Origin: Hyphomicrobium denitrificans 1NES1
GTDB lineage: Bacteria; Pseudomonadota; Alphaproteobacteria; Rhizobiales; Hyphomicrobiaceae
Length of the DNA stretch: 64,000 nt
Assembly: GCF_000230975.2 (NCBI RefSeq)
Contig: NC_021172.1
Coordinates: forward strand, 496,001 to 560,000
Direction of reading: 5' to 3'
Positions 8,853 through 18,383 of the stretch are shown piece by piece. The number at the start of each line of letters is the position of its first letter. Position 1 is the first letter of the stretch. The position numbers and the translations under genes were made by a program. The notes under the pieces are model-generated. The model was not told the origin of the DNA. It ran no database searches and worked only from the letters and a program-made list of their open reading frames with translations.

Positions 8853-10187
8853 ATGCCCTTAGATCTAGCTCCGACTGCGCAAGATCTCGATCTCGCATCG
8901 ATCGCGAAAGAGCGTGGCATCCGCTATTTTATGATTTCGTTCACGGACCTGTTCGGCTTTCAGCGCGCCAAGCTCGTCCCTGCATCGGCGATTGCCGATA
9001 TGCAGAAGGACGGCGCAGGCTTTGCCGGGTTTGCGACGTGGCTCGACATGACCCCTGCGCATCCCGATCTATTTGGCCTTCCTGACCCGACGTCGCTGAT
9101 CCAGGTTCCGTGGAACCGGGAAATCGGCTGGGTAGCTGCCGATCTCGTCATGGATGATAAGCCCGTTGCACAGGCGCCGCGCGTCGTCCTGAAAAAGCTC
9201 AGGGAGCAGGCTGCTGCGAAAGGTCTCTACGTCAAGACCGGCGTCGAATGCGAATTTTTCCTGACCAATGCCGAGGGCACGCAGGTGTCCGACGGCAAAG
9301 ACAATGCTGCGAAGCCCTGCTACGATCAGCAGGCCCTGATGCGCCGCTATGACGTGATCGCGGAAATCTGCGATTACATGCAGGAACTCAACTGGGGTGC
9401 CTACCAGAACGACCACGAGGATGCGAACGGCCAGTTCGAGATGAACTGGAACTTCGACGATACCCTGCTGACCGCAGACCGCCATGCGTTCTTCAAGTTC
9501 ATGACGCGCGCGATCGCCGAGAAGCACGGACTGCGCGCGACGTTCATGCCGAAGCCGTTCATGAACCTCACCGGCAATGGCTGCCACGCGCATATCTCGG
9601 TCTGGGATAAGACAGGCAAGGTCAACGCCTTCTATGACTCGTCGGACGAGATGGGGTTGTCGAAGCAGGGCTATAACTTCCTTGGCGGTATCATGCGCCA
9701 CGCGGAAGCCCTTGCTGCCATCACGAACCCGACCGTCAACTCGTATAAGCGCATCAACGCGCCGCGAACGGCGTCCGGTGCGACATGGGCGCCCAATTCG
9801 GTGACATGGACGGGCAACAACCGGACGCACATGGTTCGTGTTCCGGGCAAGGGGCGCTTCGAGATCCGGTTGCCGGATGGCGCCGCCAATCCGTATCTGC
9901 TGCAATCCGTTATCATTGCTGCCGGTCTCAGTGGCATCAATAAGTCGGCTGATCCGGGTAAGCGTCTGGACATTGATATGTACCAGGACGGTCATCTCGT
10001 GACGGATGCGCCGAAGCTGCCGCTCAATCTGCTCGATGCTTTGAGAAACTTCGATAAAGATCAGGAGCTCAAGGAAGCGCTGGGTGTGGAATTTGCCGAC
10101 TCTTACATCAAGATGAAGATGAAAGAGTGGAATTCCTACGTGTCTCACCTGACCCAGTGGGAGCGCGACCACACGCTCGACATCTGA
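8853..10187 (+). CDS. gmaS: Gamma-glutamylmethylamide synthetase (glutamine synthetase family)
   Basis: The 444-residue protein has glutamine-synthetase-type motifs: FTDLFGFQRAKLVP near the N-terminus, the metal-binding VECEFFLT, NWGAYQNDHEDANGQFEMNW, the ATP-site GNGCHAHISVWD, and the substrate segment PGKGRFEIRLPDGAANPYL. The length and sequence style match GMAS rather than GlnA. GMAS condenses glutamate and methylamine with ATP to gamma-glutamylmethylamide in the cytoplasm, the first step of the N-methylglutamate pathway. The position 56 bases after mgsC supports this. It is preceded by GGGAG at a good distance. Confidence 0.93.
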   Translation: MPLDLAPTAQDLDLASIAKERGIRYFMISFTDLFGFQRAKLVPASAIADMQKDGAGFAGFATWLDMTPAHPDLFGLPDPTSLIQVPWNREIGWVAADLVMDDKPVAQAPRVVLKKLREQAAAKGLYVKTGVECEFFLTNAEGTQVSDGKDNAAKPCYDQQALMRRYDVIAEICDYMQELNWGAYQNDHEDANGQFEMNWNFDDTLLTADRHAFFKFMTRAIAEKHGLRATFMPKPFMNLTGNGCHAHISVWDKTGKVNAFYDSSDEMGLSKQGYNFLGGIMRHAEALAAITNPTVNSYKRINAPRTASGATWAPNSVTWTGNNRTHMVRVPGKGRFEIRLPDGAANPYLLQSVIIAAGLSGINKSADPGKRLDIDMYQDGHLVTDAPKLPLNLLDALRNFDKDQELKEALGVEFADSYIKMKMKEWNSYVSHLTQWERDHTLDI

Positions 10188-10199
10188 CCAAGACCTACG

Positions 10200-10227
10200 C
10201 CGTGGAGGGCCGTAAGGTCCTCCACGG
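10200..10227 (+). repeat. Strong hairpin between gmaS and the amidotransferase gene
   Basis: CCGTGGAGGGCC (10200-10211) and GGTCCTCCACGG (10216-10227) form a twelve-pair stem with one G-U pair and a GTAA loop. There is no U-tract after it. Its place 12 bases after the gmaS stop suggests transcript 3'-end protection or a weak terminator. Confidence 0.65.
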
Positions 10228-10370
10228 GCGCCCGTTCCTTCCTCCCGGAGCCTCGTGGCCGTTACGACGATTTTCGATATCGCAAGCTTGCTTCCGGTGT
10301 GCGATTCTAAGTCTCTGTAACGGACCGCGGGGCGCTCTTGCAGAATGAGCTGCCGAAGGGGGTGGATCGG

Positions 10371-11111
10371 ATGAAAATTCTCGTTTTGCAGCACGTGGAC
10401 GTTGAGCATCCCGGTATTTTCCGGGACTTCTTCAAAGCCGACGGTCTCGGCTGGGATACCGTCGAGCTCGATGCCGGCGATCCATTACCGGACGTCTCTG
10501 CCTACGACCTCATGGTCGTTATGGGCGGCCCGCAGGACGTTTGGCAAGAAGACCGATACCCGTGGCTCGTCGCCGAGAAGGCCGCAATCCGCAAATTCGT
10601 TGTCGATCTAGGCCGGCCCTATCTCGGGATATGCCTCGGGCACCAGTTGCTGGCTGCCGCCGTCGGAGGCGAGGTCGCTCCGGGAAAGACACCCGAAGTC
10701 GGCATTTCAACGGTCAAGCAGACGCAAGCGGGTCATGACGATCCGATTTTCCGTGGTATTGCGGACCCGGTCGACGTCCTGCAATGGCATGGTGCCGAGG
10801 TTGTCAGGCTGCCTGACGACGTACATGTGCTCGCATCATCGGATGCTTGTGCAGTTCAGGCTTTCCGCTATCGCGATAGCGCCTACGGTTTTCAGTTTCA
10901 CGTCGAGATAACGGAGCAGACGGTTTCCGACTGGGCTGCGATACCGGTCTATGCGCAGGCTCTCGATGCAGCACTCGGGCAGGGCGCGGCCGGCCGGTTG
11001 AAATCGGAGGTCGCAGCAAAGCTGCCGGCTTTCAATCGAACCGCAAAAACCATCTACGATAATTTTAAAGGCGTTTTGCGGCAGGCTGGATTGGTACACG
11101 CTCAAAAGTAG
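10371..11111 (+). CDS. Class I glutamine amidotransferase-like protein
   Basis: ATG 10371 is preceded by AAGGGGGTGG at good spacing and gives 246 residues. The oxyanion segment MGGPQDVW, the nucleophile motif GICLGHQ (Cys88) and the FHVE motif (His177, Glu179) complete a class I amidotransferase triad. Stand-alone members of this group act as gamma-glutamyl hydrolases or as GMP-synthase-like amidotransferases of unknown target. It lies downstream of gmaS, so a role on a gamma-glutamyl amide is tempting but unproved. An imperfect inverted repeat (AGTCGCTG at 11110, CAGCGACT at 11139) and a later T-run follow the gene. Confidence 0.8.
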   Translation: MKILVLQHVDVEHPGIFRDFFKADGLGWDTVELDAGDPLPDVSAYDLMVVMGGPQDVWQEDRYPWLVAEKAAIRKFVVDLGRPYLGICLGHQLLAAAVGGEVAPGKTPEVGISTVKQTQAGHDDPIFRGIADPVDVLQWHGAEVVRLPDDVHVLASSDACAVQAFRYRDSAYGFQFHVEITEQTVSDWAAIPVYAQALDAALGQGAAGRLKSEVAAKLPAFNRTAKTIYDNFKGVLRQAGLVHAQK

Positions 11112-11527
11112 TCGCTGGCCCAGAGCGAAACAGCAGTGCAGCGACTCGGCGGTGTTTTCGAGACGCGCTTTTTTATTCTCCAACACGCGAGACTCATTTG
11201 CGTGGCGCCTGCGGTGATGGACTCAGTTCCGTTGCGTGCTTAGGCGACTTTAGTTTTTGCATGAGCGAGCAGTCGGGGAAAAACTTCCCGATATATACGT
11301 CTGCTTATTCCTATTAATTCCTGCTTTAGTGCTGCTTTGGTCACGATTGAGGAATGAAATCCCCACGTGGGAAATAATCCTATTCGGCCTTGGATTGACC
11401 CGCCATTCAAAAGCTCATTTTCCTCGAGGCTGCGGTTGCTGGTTTGACCGCTGGGAAAAATGTCCGTGTTCTGAATATTGCTCGGGAAGGCAAATGCGGA
11501 ACACAGGAGTATGGGGAATACAGGGAA
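11112..11527 (+). other. Intergenic leader of the TonB-dependent receptor
   Basis: About 415 bases between the amidotransferase and the receptor gene. It starts with a possible weak terminator (stem at 11110-11146, then a T-run near 11169-11175) and holds a CCCACGTGGG palindrome near 11364. I searched by eye for a cobalamin-riboswitch-like box and a Fur-like operator and saw neither. Short open frames here are unsupported. Confidence 0.4.
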
Positions 11528-14224
11528 ATGAGGCGCCAACTTTTCGCTTCGGCGGCAGCCATTGCACTTTTTGCAGTATTTGATGGGACGGGGATCGCGG
11601 TAGCTCAGGATGCGGGCGGTAATTCCGGGGCTTCGCAAAATCTGTCGGTAGCGGCAGATCAAGCGCCCGCGGCAGATGCTCAGGCTCCAGCGACCTCGGG
11701 AGGTAGTCTTCCGGAAGTGAAGGTGATTCAGCAGCAAGCCAAGCCGAAGCCGGTCAAGCAAGCGAAAAAGCCGAAACCGCGGGCTGCGCCTCAGCCAGTC
11801 GCAGAGACCGCTCCAACGACGCCGCCTGTAACGTCGACGTCCGAGGTGCCTCCCTCAAACGTCAAGATGTCACCGTTCGGGGCGAGTTCGCTTCCTGTCG
11901 AGAAAGTTCCTGCATCGGTTTCGCAAGTCACGACGACCGACTTCAAGCGCGATGAGACGGTTATTCCGCAGGAGGCGCTGCAAGCGCGCGTGCCCGGTAT
12001 CATCGTGGGTGACCTGCAGGGCAACCAGTTTCAAACAAACGTTCAATACCGCGGCTTCGAAGCTTCGCCTGTCAACGGCGTCGCGCAGGGTCTCGCCGTC
12101 TATCAGAACGGTACCCGTATCAACGAAGCCTTCGGCGATATCGTCAACTGGGACTTCCTGCCGTCAAACGCCATCAACAACATCACGGTGATGAGCGGTA
12201 ACCCGATCTTCGGCCTCAATGCGCTCGGCGGTGCGATCAGCATCGAGATGAAAGACGGCTTCAATTATCAAGGCGCGGAAGTCGACACGCGCTTCGGCTC
12301 CTTCGGACGTAAGCAGGTTTCGACGCAGGCGGGCCAGCAAGTTGGCAACTTCGGGATCTATGGCGCCTTCGAGGCGATCAATGACGACGGCTTCCGCGAT
12401 TTTTCCGATGCCGAAGTGCGGCGCGGGTATTTGGATCTAGGATTTAAAAACACTTGGTCAGAGTTCCACTTCAATTTCACAGGTGCCGACAACCACGTTG
12501 GTGTAACCGCTGCAGCGCCTGAGGAACTGCTTGCAGAAGGCTGGGATCGGACGTTCACGTCGCCTCAGACGACGGATAACATCCTGCAGCTTTATCAGTT
12601 GAATGGCACCGTGAAGGCGACCGAGACGTTATCCGTCTCGGGTAATGCCTATTACCGCAAGTTCAAGCAGAAGCACGTTGACGGCAATATCGCCGAAGCA
12701 ACGGAGTGTGGCGGCGGGTTGCTGTGCATCGAAGACGGTTTGGCCTACAGCGAGTCGGATGTCCCCGGGGTCGTCAATAGCAACGGAACAGTGAACTATT
12801 TTGACGGCACCCACTACGGTTCGGTCGACCGTACCGGGCAGGATGCCGACAGCTGGGGCACTGCACTGCAGGCTACCGACAAGTCGCGTCTCTTCGGCTA
12901 TCGCAATCAGTTCACGATCGGCACGAGCTACGACCATGGCCATGTTGGCTACACGGCGAACAGCGAGCTTGGTATCTTCCAGCCGCGCTTCGTCGTGGGG
13001 GGTACCGGAGTCAAGTTTGGCACGCCACCGGATGACAGTGTTCCTTGTCCGATTGTAGTCGATGACGATGCGGAGTGCTGGTCCGACGATACCGCTCCAC
13101 GCGATTTGACGACGACCAACGACTATTTCGGCGCCTACTTCATCAATACAACCGATCTTACGGATCGGTTGGCGTTGACGGTCGGCGGCCGCTTCAACTA
13201 CGCAAGCATTACGATTAAGAACAACACCGATAACGAGGAATTGGAAGAACTCAACGGCACCAACACCTTCAACCGCTTCAACCCCATAGCGGGCCTGACC
13301 TATCAGCTCGCGCCTGGGCTTTCGCTCTATAGCGGCTATTCGGAAGCCAACCGTGCGCCGACGCCGGCTGAGCTTGCCTGTGCCAATCCGGAGTTGCCGT
13401 GCATTATCGAAAGCTTCCTCACCGCCGACCCGCCGCTGAATCAGGTCGTGTCGCGGACGGTCGAACTGGGTATCCGTGGGGAACAGGGTCTTGGATGGGA
13501 AGGGGATCGACTCAACTGGAGCCTCGGCGTCTTCCGGACACTCAACACCGACGATATCCTGAGTGTCGCGGATGAAACTTCGAACGGCCGTGGCTACTTC
13601 CTGAACGCAGGCGATACGCTGCGCCAAGGAATCGAGGCGGCCGTCGAATACCGCTCGCGCCGGCTCTATGCTTATGCGAACTACACCTTCCTTGACGCGA
13701 CGTTCCGCGATTCGATCCAATTGTCATCGCCGGACAATCCGCACGCGGGTGTGTGCGAAGGAATAGACCCGGATGATTTCGATGAGGATGAAGTCCCGCA
13801 TTGCGTCCAAGTGCGCCCTGGCGACCGTCTGCCGGGTACGCCGCGGCATCGTTTCAAGGTCGGCTTCGACTATTGGATGACGCCGAAGTGGAAGTTCGGT
13901 TCAGATCTCGTCGCACTCAGCAGCCAGTTCTTCACCGGCGATGAGGCCAACCAGGATAGTCCGTTGCCGGGCTTTGCGAGACTTAATCTCCATACGTCCT
14001 ACGATGTGACGGACCAGATCCAGGTTTATGGATTGTTCGAGAACGTCTTCGACCGTCATTATGGGCTCTACGGCACCTATTACAATGCCGAACTCGCCAA
14101 CGTTGGCGGTGCGGCTGACATCCCGCCGATCACGTTCGAGGAACCGGACGATGGTGGGCGTCAGCGGTCGATCACACCAGCGATACCGTTCGCTGCTTAT
14201 GGCGGCGTGAAAGTGAAGTTCTAA
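11528..14224 (+). CDS. TonB-dependent outer-membrane receptor
   Basis: ATG 11528 is preceded by AGGGA and gives 898 residues starting with a signal peptide (RRQLFASAAAIALFAVF, cleavage near VAQ). A Pro/Lys-rich segment of about 80 residues follows. The plug domain includes the family-typical stretch NPIFGLNALGGAISIEMKDG. The C-terminal half is rich in beta-strands with aromatic/Gly repeats (LSLYSGYSEANRAPTPAEL) and ends in a terminal strand AAYGGVKVKF with C-terminal Phe. The receptor imports a large or scarce ligand using TonB energy. The ligand is not evident; a cysteine-containing extracellular region (residues about 400-430 and 500-520) is present. It is monocistronic, closed by a strong terminator. 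Confidence 0.9.
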   Translation: MRRQLFASAAAIALFAVFDGTGIAVAQDAGGNSGASQNLSVAADQAPAADAQAPATSGGSLPEVKVIQQQAKPKPVKQAKKPKPRAAPQPVAETAPTTPPVTSTSEVPPSNVKMSPFGASSLPVEKVPASVSQVTTTDFKRDETVIPQEALQARVPGIIVGDLQGNQFQTNVQYRGFEASPVNGVAQGLAVYQNGTRINEAFGDIVNWDFLPSNAINNITVMSGNPIFGLNALGGAISIEMKDGFNYQGAEVDTRFGSFGRKQVSTQAGQQVGNFGIYGAFEAINDDGFRDFSDAEVRRGYLDLGFKNTWSEFHFNFTGADNHVGVTAAAPEELLAEGWDRTFTSPQTTDNILQLYQLNGTVKATETLSVSGNAYYRKFKQKHVDGNIAEATECGGGLLCIEDGLAYSESDVPGVVNSNGTVNYFDGTHYGSVDRTGQDADSWGTALQATDKSRLFGYRNQFTIGTSYDHGHVGYTANSELGIFQPRFVVGGTGVKFGTPPDDSVPCPIVVDDDAECWSDDTAPRDLTTTNDYFGAYFINTTDLTDRLALTVGGRFNYASITIKNNTDNEELEELNGTNTFNRFNPIAGLTYQLAPGLSLYSGYSEANRAPTPAELACANPELPCIIESFLTADPPLNQVVSRTVELGIRGEQGLGWEGDRLNWSLGVFRTLNTDDILSVADETSNGRGYFLNAGDTLRQGIEAAVEYRSRRLYAYANYTFLDATFRDSIQLSSPDNPHAGVCEGIDPDDFDEDEVPHCVQVRPGDRLPGTPRHRFKVGFDYWMTPKWKFGSDLVALSSQFFTGDEANQDSPLPGFARLNLHTSYDVTDQIQVYGLFENVFDRHYGLYGTYYNAELANVGGAADIPPITFEEPDDGGRQRSITPAIPFAAYGGVKVKF

Positions 14225-14252
14225 AGTCTATCGATCTTCTTCCCGGCTTATG

Positions 14253-14282
14253 AAAACGGCGGACTTCGGTCCGCCGTTTTTT
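14253..14282 (+). terminator. Rho-independent terminator after the TonB receptor
   Basis: AAAACGGCGGAC (14253-14264), a TTCG tetraloop, and GTCCGCCGTTTT (14269-14280) followed by TT. The stem is perfect and the right arm ends in the U-tract. Confidence 0.93.
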
Positions 14283-14453
14283 GCGTAGATTTCAGTAAGC
14301 ATTGTATCTTTTGCCGCCTGACGCGGTGCGCCCATGCCGGGCTGCCGTCGCTTGGAGCCGCAGGGTTATTGCGGCCACGCGGTATGTGTCATAATGCGGG
14401 CGTAGTGCCATTGTGTCATTTCTCGTTACTCCAGCCGTTAAGAAGATGCCCGC

Positions 14454-15551
14454 ATGTCCAGCACCGACCTCGCGAGTGTAGGCGATCATTTCATCGTCGG
14501 ATTGCGGCCGACCACATCGCTTGACCCTAGGGATCGCGCGTTGCTTCGCGACCTGCGACCGGCGGGCGTCATTCTCTATAAAAGTAATTTCTGCCACGAT
14601 CTGCCCTATGAAGCTTGGCTCGCCAATCATGCCAAGCTGATCAGCGCCGTCCGGGAGGAGACCGGACGAGAGCGTCTGTTCATTGCAATCGATCACGAAG
14701 GCGGCCGTGTCTGTCGAACGCCCGCGCCGATCACAAGATACGATTATGCGCGGTCGTGGGGAGAGGACGCCGGTGCGGTCGGCGCTGCGATGGGCGCCGA
14801 ACTCGCGTCTCTTGGAGTCAACCTGAGTTTTGCGCCCGTTCTTGACATCGACAGCAATCCCAAAAATCCGGTGATTGGGGCGCGATCGTTTGACACGACC
14901 GTCGAAGGGGTTGTCGCCAAGGCGCTCGCATTCGCCAGGCAGATGGAAGCCGAGGGCGTCCGTGCGTGCGGCAAACATTTCCCGGGCCATGGCGATACGC
15001 AGGTTGATTCACATCTTGAACTACCGGTCATCGACGCCACCCTTGATGCATTGCGGCGGCGGGAGCTGCTGCCATTCGCGGCCGCAGTTGACGCGAGCTT
15101 CGGCATGATCATGACGTCGCACATTCTTTTCAAAGCGATCGACCCGGAGTGGCCGGCGACGTTATCGCGCAAGATCACACACGGCCTGCTGAGAGAGGAA
15201 TTGGGCTTCGAGGGCGTCATCGTCTCGGACGATGTCGGCATGCGCGCGGTGAGCCGCTTGTTCGACAATCCCGAGATGGCGGTCAACTTCATGGCGGCGG
15301 GCAACGACATGCTGATGATCTGCGCGCACTGGGCAGATACGGAGCGTGCGCGTTTATTGGCGGAGCGCCTTATCGAAGCCCGGCGTTCGGGCGCGCTTGC
15401 GAGTCGCGATCTCGATCGTTCGAGAGCGCGTGTCGCGGCGATGCTAAGGGCCACGCCTCAGAACGCCGTCTCACCTCTCTCCGAGGATGTCTTTCGCCGT
15501 CACGCAGAAGTGGGCGCGCTGTTTTCCGATGAGACGGCGGAAGTCATCTGA
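14454..15551 (+). CDS. nagZ: Beta-N-acetylhexosaminidase (glycoside hydrolase family 3)
   Basis: The 365-residue protein has the NagZ signatures FIAIDHEGGRV, the loop KHFPGHGDTQVDSH that carries the His/Asp general acid-base dyad, and VIVSDDVGM with the nucleophilic Asp. It lacks a signal peptide, as expected for the cytoplasmic enzyme that removes GlcNAc from muropeptides during peptidoglycan recycling. It is a single gene between the receptor terminator and the cco promoter region. Confidence 0.88.
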   Translation: MSSTDLASVGDHFIVGLRPTTSLDPRDRALLRDLRPAGVILYKSNFCHDLPYEAWLANHAKLISAVREETGRERLFIAIDHEGGRVCRTPAPITRYDYARSWGEDAGAVGAAMGAELASLGVNLSFAPVLDIDSNPKNPVIGARSFDTTVEGVVAKALAFARQMEAEGVRACGKHFPGHGDTQVDSHLELPVIDATLDALRRRELLPFAAAVDASFGMIMTSHILFKAIDPEWPATLSRKITHGLLREELGFEGVIVSDDVGMRAVSRLFDNPEMAVNFMAAGNDMLMICAHWADTERARLLAERLIEARRSGALASRDLDRSRARVAAMLRATPQNAVSPLSEDVFRRHAEVGALFSDETAEVI

Positions 15552-15609
15552 AGTCGGATCCGCCGTGACCTTGAGTAATATGATCAAGCTCTGTGTCGTT
15601 TTGTAAGAT

Positions 15610-15623
15610 TTGATTGGACCAAA
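15610..15623 (+). promoter_or_regulatory. Possible FNR/FixK-type site upstream of ccoN
   Basis: TTGA-TTGGAC-CAAA differs from the TTGA-N6-TCAA consensus at one half-site base and sits inside a GATTTG/CAAATC inverted repeat (15607-15625). cbb3 genes are classically FixK/FNR controlled. The distance of about 200 bases to the ccoN start is long, which lowers confidence. Confidence 0.35.
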
Positions 15624-15815
15624 TCTGCGATTAAGAGTCTCTCTATTTTCAGCGACGTTTGCTTTCCGGGTAACCCGGCGGACCGCAGCGCACATCTAAC
15701 GATTTGCGGCTCTACCGAGTGCGGTTTATAAGTTCGTTGCGAGACTTGGGAGTCGGCCTCCGCGGGAAAAGATACATCTAGGATAGATGTTTCGCGGTAA
15801 AAGGGGCATGCAGGA

Positions 15816-17474
15816 ATGATCGGACAACTCACGAAATTCGAGCGTCAAACCGCGATGCTCATTTTGCTCGCATTGTCGGGCGTCGGCTTGGCGATGGCGA
15901 TTGCGGGTCGTGACGATCCGTTCGGGGTGCACGGCGTTCTAGTCCTTCTTTATGCGCTCGCCGGCATCATCTTCGTCATATCGGGGTTTTTCGATCCGGA
16001 GCCCGGCGACGACCGCTTCGACCGTTATAATGACGATCCGACGAAAGCCGGCATCGTCCTTGCGATGATCTGGGCGGCGTTTGCTCTCTTCGTCGGTGAC
16101 TGGGTCGCTTGGCTTCTCGTCAACCCTAACCTTACCTTCGATGCGGCGTGGTCGAGTTTCGGCCGCATCCGGCCGGTGCACACGACCGGCATCATTTTCG
16201 GGTTCGGCGGCAATGCTCTTATCGCCACTTCCTTCTACGTCATGCAAAGGACGTCGCGCGCCCGTTTGCCCGATCAGCTCAGCCCGCTGTTCGTGATTTT
16301 CGGCTACAACCTCTTCTGCCTGCTTGCCGTGACCGGCTATTTCATGGGTGTCACGCAATCAAGAGAGTACGCCGAACCCGAGTGGTACGCGGACATCTGG
16401 CTCGTCGTCGTCTGGGTTGTGTATTTCCTCGTTTATCTCAGGACGCTGGCGCGGCGAAAAGAACCGCATATCTATGTCGCCAACTGGTACTTCCTGGCCT
16501 TCATTCTCGTCGTGGCGATGCTTCACATCGTCAACAATCTCGCAGTGCCGACGTCGCTTGCGCGCGTGAAGAGCTATTCCCTCTTTTCCGGCGTCCAGGA
16601 TGCGATGACGGAGTGGTGGTACGGGCACAACGCGGTCGCCTTCTTCCTGACCGCGGGCTTTCTCGGCATGATGTACTACTTCCTGCCGAAGCGCGCTGGC
16701 CGGCCGATCTATTCCTACCGGATGTCGATCATCAGCTTCTGGGGCATCACCTTCTTCTATATGTGGGCGGGCTCGCACCACCTGCATTACACGGCGCTGC
16801 CGCAATGGGTGCAGACGCTGGGAATGACCTTCTCCCTGATGCTGCTCATCCCGTCGTGGGTCTCGGCTGGGAACGCGCTGATGACGCTCAATGGCGCGTG
16901 GGACAAAGTTCGTGACGACGCGACGCTGCGCTTCATGATGGTTGCCGCCGTCTTCTACGGGCTTTCGACCTTCGAAGGGTCGTTCATGGCGATCCGCCCG
17001 GTGAACGCGCTATCTCACTATACGGATTGGACCGTCGGACACGTGCACGCGGGCGCCCTCGGGTGGGTTGCGATGATCACGTTCGGCTCGTTCTACGCGT
17101 TGGTGCCGTGGATTTGGAAACGTGACGGCATGTATTCGTGGAAGCTCGTTGAAGTTCACTTCTGGCTCGCGCTCGCGGGGACCGTCATCTACGTGTTCGC
17201 GATGTGGAACTCGGGCATTGTGCAAGGCTTGATGTGGCGGACGTACAATGACAGCGGCACGCTCGCCTACTCCTTCGTCGACTCTCTCGTCGCGATGCGA
17301 CCCTACTACATCGCGCGGGCGGTCGGCGGCCTGTCCTTCCTGATCGGCGCGCTTGTCGGCTGTTACAACATCTGGATGACGATCCGAACGTCGTCGCATG
17401 CGGCGGGTGAGTTCATGGGCGATCTCCCCGATCCTGTGCTGGCGAGGACGCCGGCGCTGCAGGCAGGGGAGTAA
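15816..17474 (+). CDS. ccoN: cbb3-type cytochrome c oxidase subunit I
   Basis: The 552-residue polytopic protein carries the heme-copper oxidase core: RPVHTTGIIFGFGGNALIAT with the low-spin heme His, the Cu(B)/heme region EWWYGHNAVAFFLTAGFLG, WAGSHHLHYTALPQW with the paired His ligands, and DWTVGHVHAGALGW near the C-terminal side. It reduces O2 to water at low oxygen and pumps protons across the inner membrane. It is the first gene of ccoNOQP. Confidence 0.96.
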   Translation: MIGQLTKFERQTAMLILLALSGVGLAMAIAGRDDPFGVHGVLVLLYALAGIIFVISGFFDPEPGDDRFDRYNDDPTKAGIVLAMIWAAFALFVGDWVAWLLVNPNLTFDAAWSSFGRIRPVHTTGIIFGFGGNALIATSFYVMQRTSRARLPDQLSPLFVIFGYNLFCLLAVTGYFMGVTQSREYAEPEWYADIWLVVVWVVYFLVYLRTLARRKEPHIYVANWYFLAFILVVAMLHIVNNLAVPTSLARVKSYSLFSGVQDAMTEWWYGHNAVAFFLTAGFLGMMYYFLPKRAGRPIYSYRMSIISFWGITFFYMWAGSHHLHYTALPQWVQTLGMTFSLMLLIPSWVSAGNALMTLNGAWDKVRDDATLRFMMVAAVFYGLSTFEGSFMAIRPVNALSHYTDWTVGHVHAGALGWVAMITFGSFYALVPWIWKRDGMYSWKLVEVHFWLALAGTVIYVFAMWNSGIVQGLMWRTYNDSGTLAYSFVDSLVAMRPYYIARAVGGLSFLIGALVGCYNIWMTIRTSSHAAGEFMGDLPDPVLARTPALQAGE

Positions 17475-17478
17475 TCCG

Positions 17479-18210
17479 ATGTTTGGCTTTCATTATCGTC
17501 TGGAACGCAAAGCGATCGGTCTGGTCGTCGGCATCATCCTGGTCGCGAGCATCGGCGGCATCGTCGAGATCGCGCCACTCTTCACCATCCACCAGACGGT
17601 CGAAGACGCGCCGGATATGCGGGTTTACACGCCGCTCGAGATCGCGGGTCGCAACATCTACATGCGGGAAGGCTGCTACGCCTGCCATTCGCAGATGATC
17701 CGGACGCTGCGCGACGAAGTCGAACGCTATGGGCCGTATTCGCTGGCGGTCGAGTCGAAGTACGACCACCCGATGCTGTGGGGCTCCAAGCGTACGGGGC
17801 CGGACCTAGCTCGGGTCGGCGGCAAGTATTCCGACGAGTGGCAGGTTGCGCATCTCGTCGATCCGCGAAGCGTGGTGCCTGAGTCCATCATGCCGGCTTA
17901 TGACTGGCTTTCACGCAATCGTCTGAAGACGGACAATCTCGGAGAAGACTTGAAGGCCCTTCGCACCGTCGGTGTTCCCTACAGCGAGGACATGATCGCG
18001 AATGCCTCCTCGGATGCGCACGGCCAGGCGGCGCCCGATTCAAAGGAGGCTGAAAGCGTCGTAACGCGGTACGGTAAGGAGACTTCGGTCCGGCCGTTCG
18101 ACGGGAAGCCGGAAGAGCTGACCGAGATGGACGCGCTCGTTGCGTATCTTCAGATCCTTGGCCGTCTTACAGACGCTGCCAAAAAGCCTGTTGCTACTGC
18201 GGAGCGATGA
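17479..18210 (+). CDS. ccoO: cbb3-type cytochrome c oxidase monoheme subunit II
   Basis: The start at ATG 17479, four bases after the ccoN stop, gives 243 residues. One N-terminal membrane anchor (residues about 12-32) is followed by the c-heme motif EGCYACHSQM and the distal segment ESIMPAYDWL providing the Met ligand. It passes electrons from CcoP to CcoN in the periplasm. Its stop overlaps the first ccoQ start codon (ATGA). Confidence 0.96.
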   Translation: MFGFHYRLERKAIGLVVGIILVASIGGIVEIAPLFTIHQTVEDAPDMRVYTPLEIAGRNIYMREGCYACHSQMIRTLRDEVERYGPYSLAVESKYDHPMLWGSKRTGPDLARVGGKYSDEWQVAHLVDPRSVVPESIMPAYDWLSRNRLKTDNLGEDLKALRTVGVPYSEDMIANASSDAHGQAAPDSKEAESVVTRYGKETSVRPFDGKPEELTEMDALVAYLQILGRLTDAAKKPVATAER

Positions 18211-18212
18211 TC

Positions 18213-18383
18213 ATGGGCTTTCAACACGACACGCTGGTGTGGTTTTCGAAATCGTTCGGCCTCTTCTACTTGATAGGGCTGTCGGTGATTGTTCTCATTT
18301 ATGCGTACTGGCCCTCCAACAAGAAGCAGTTCGATAAGGCGGCCGAGGCGATTATTGACGATGAGGACAAACCATGGCGGTAG
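18213..18383 (+). CDS. ccoQ: cbb3-type cytochrome c oxidase small subunit CcoQ
   Basis: A 56-residue protein: MGFQHDTLVWFSKSFGLFYL starts one transmembrane helix, then a YWPSNKKQFDKAA charged segment and the family-typical end DDEDKPWR. An in-frame ATG at 18207 would add two residues and overlap the ccoO stop. CcoQ stabilises the oxidase complex. It overlaps the start of ccoP by ten bases in another frame. Confidence 0.9.
   Translation: MGFQHDTLVWFSKSFGLFYLIGLSVIVLIYAYWPSNKKQFDKAAEAIIDDEDKPWR

Noticed and set aside
9069..10409. A 446-residue antisense frame opposite gmaS
   Set aside because: No recognisable domain and complete overlap with a certain gene.
11112..11527. Cobalamin or other riboswitch in the TonB receptor leader
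   Set aside because: No conserved B12-box-like sequence or known aptamer core could be found by eye.
12629..13720. A 363-residue antisense frame opposite the TonB receptor
   Set aside because: Composition is that of a mirror frame; no start signal or family.
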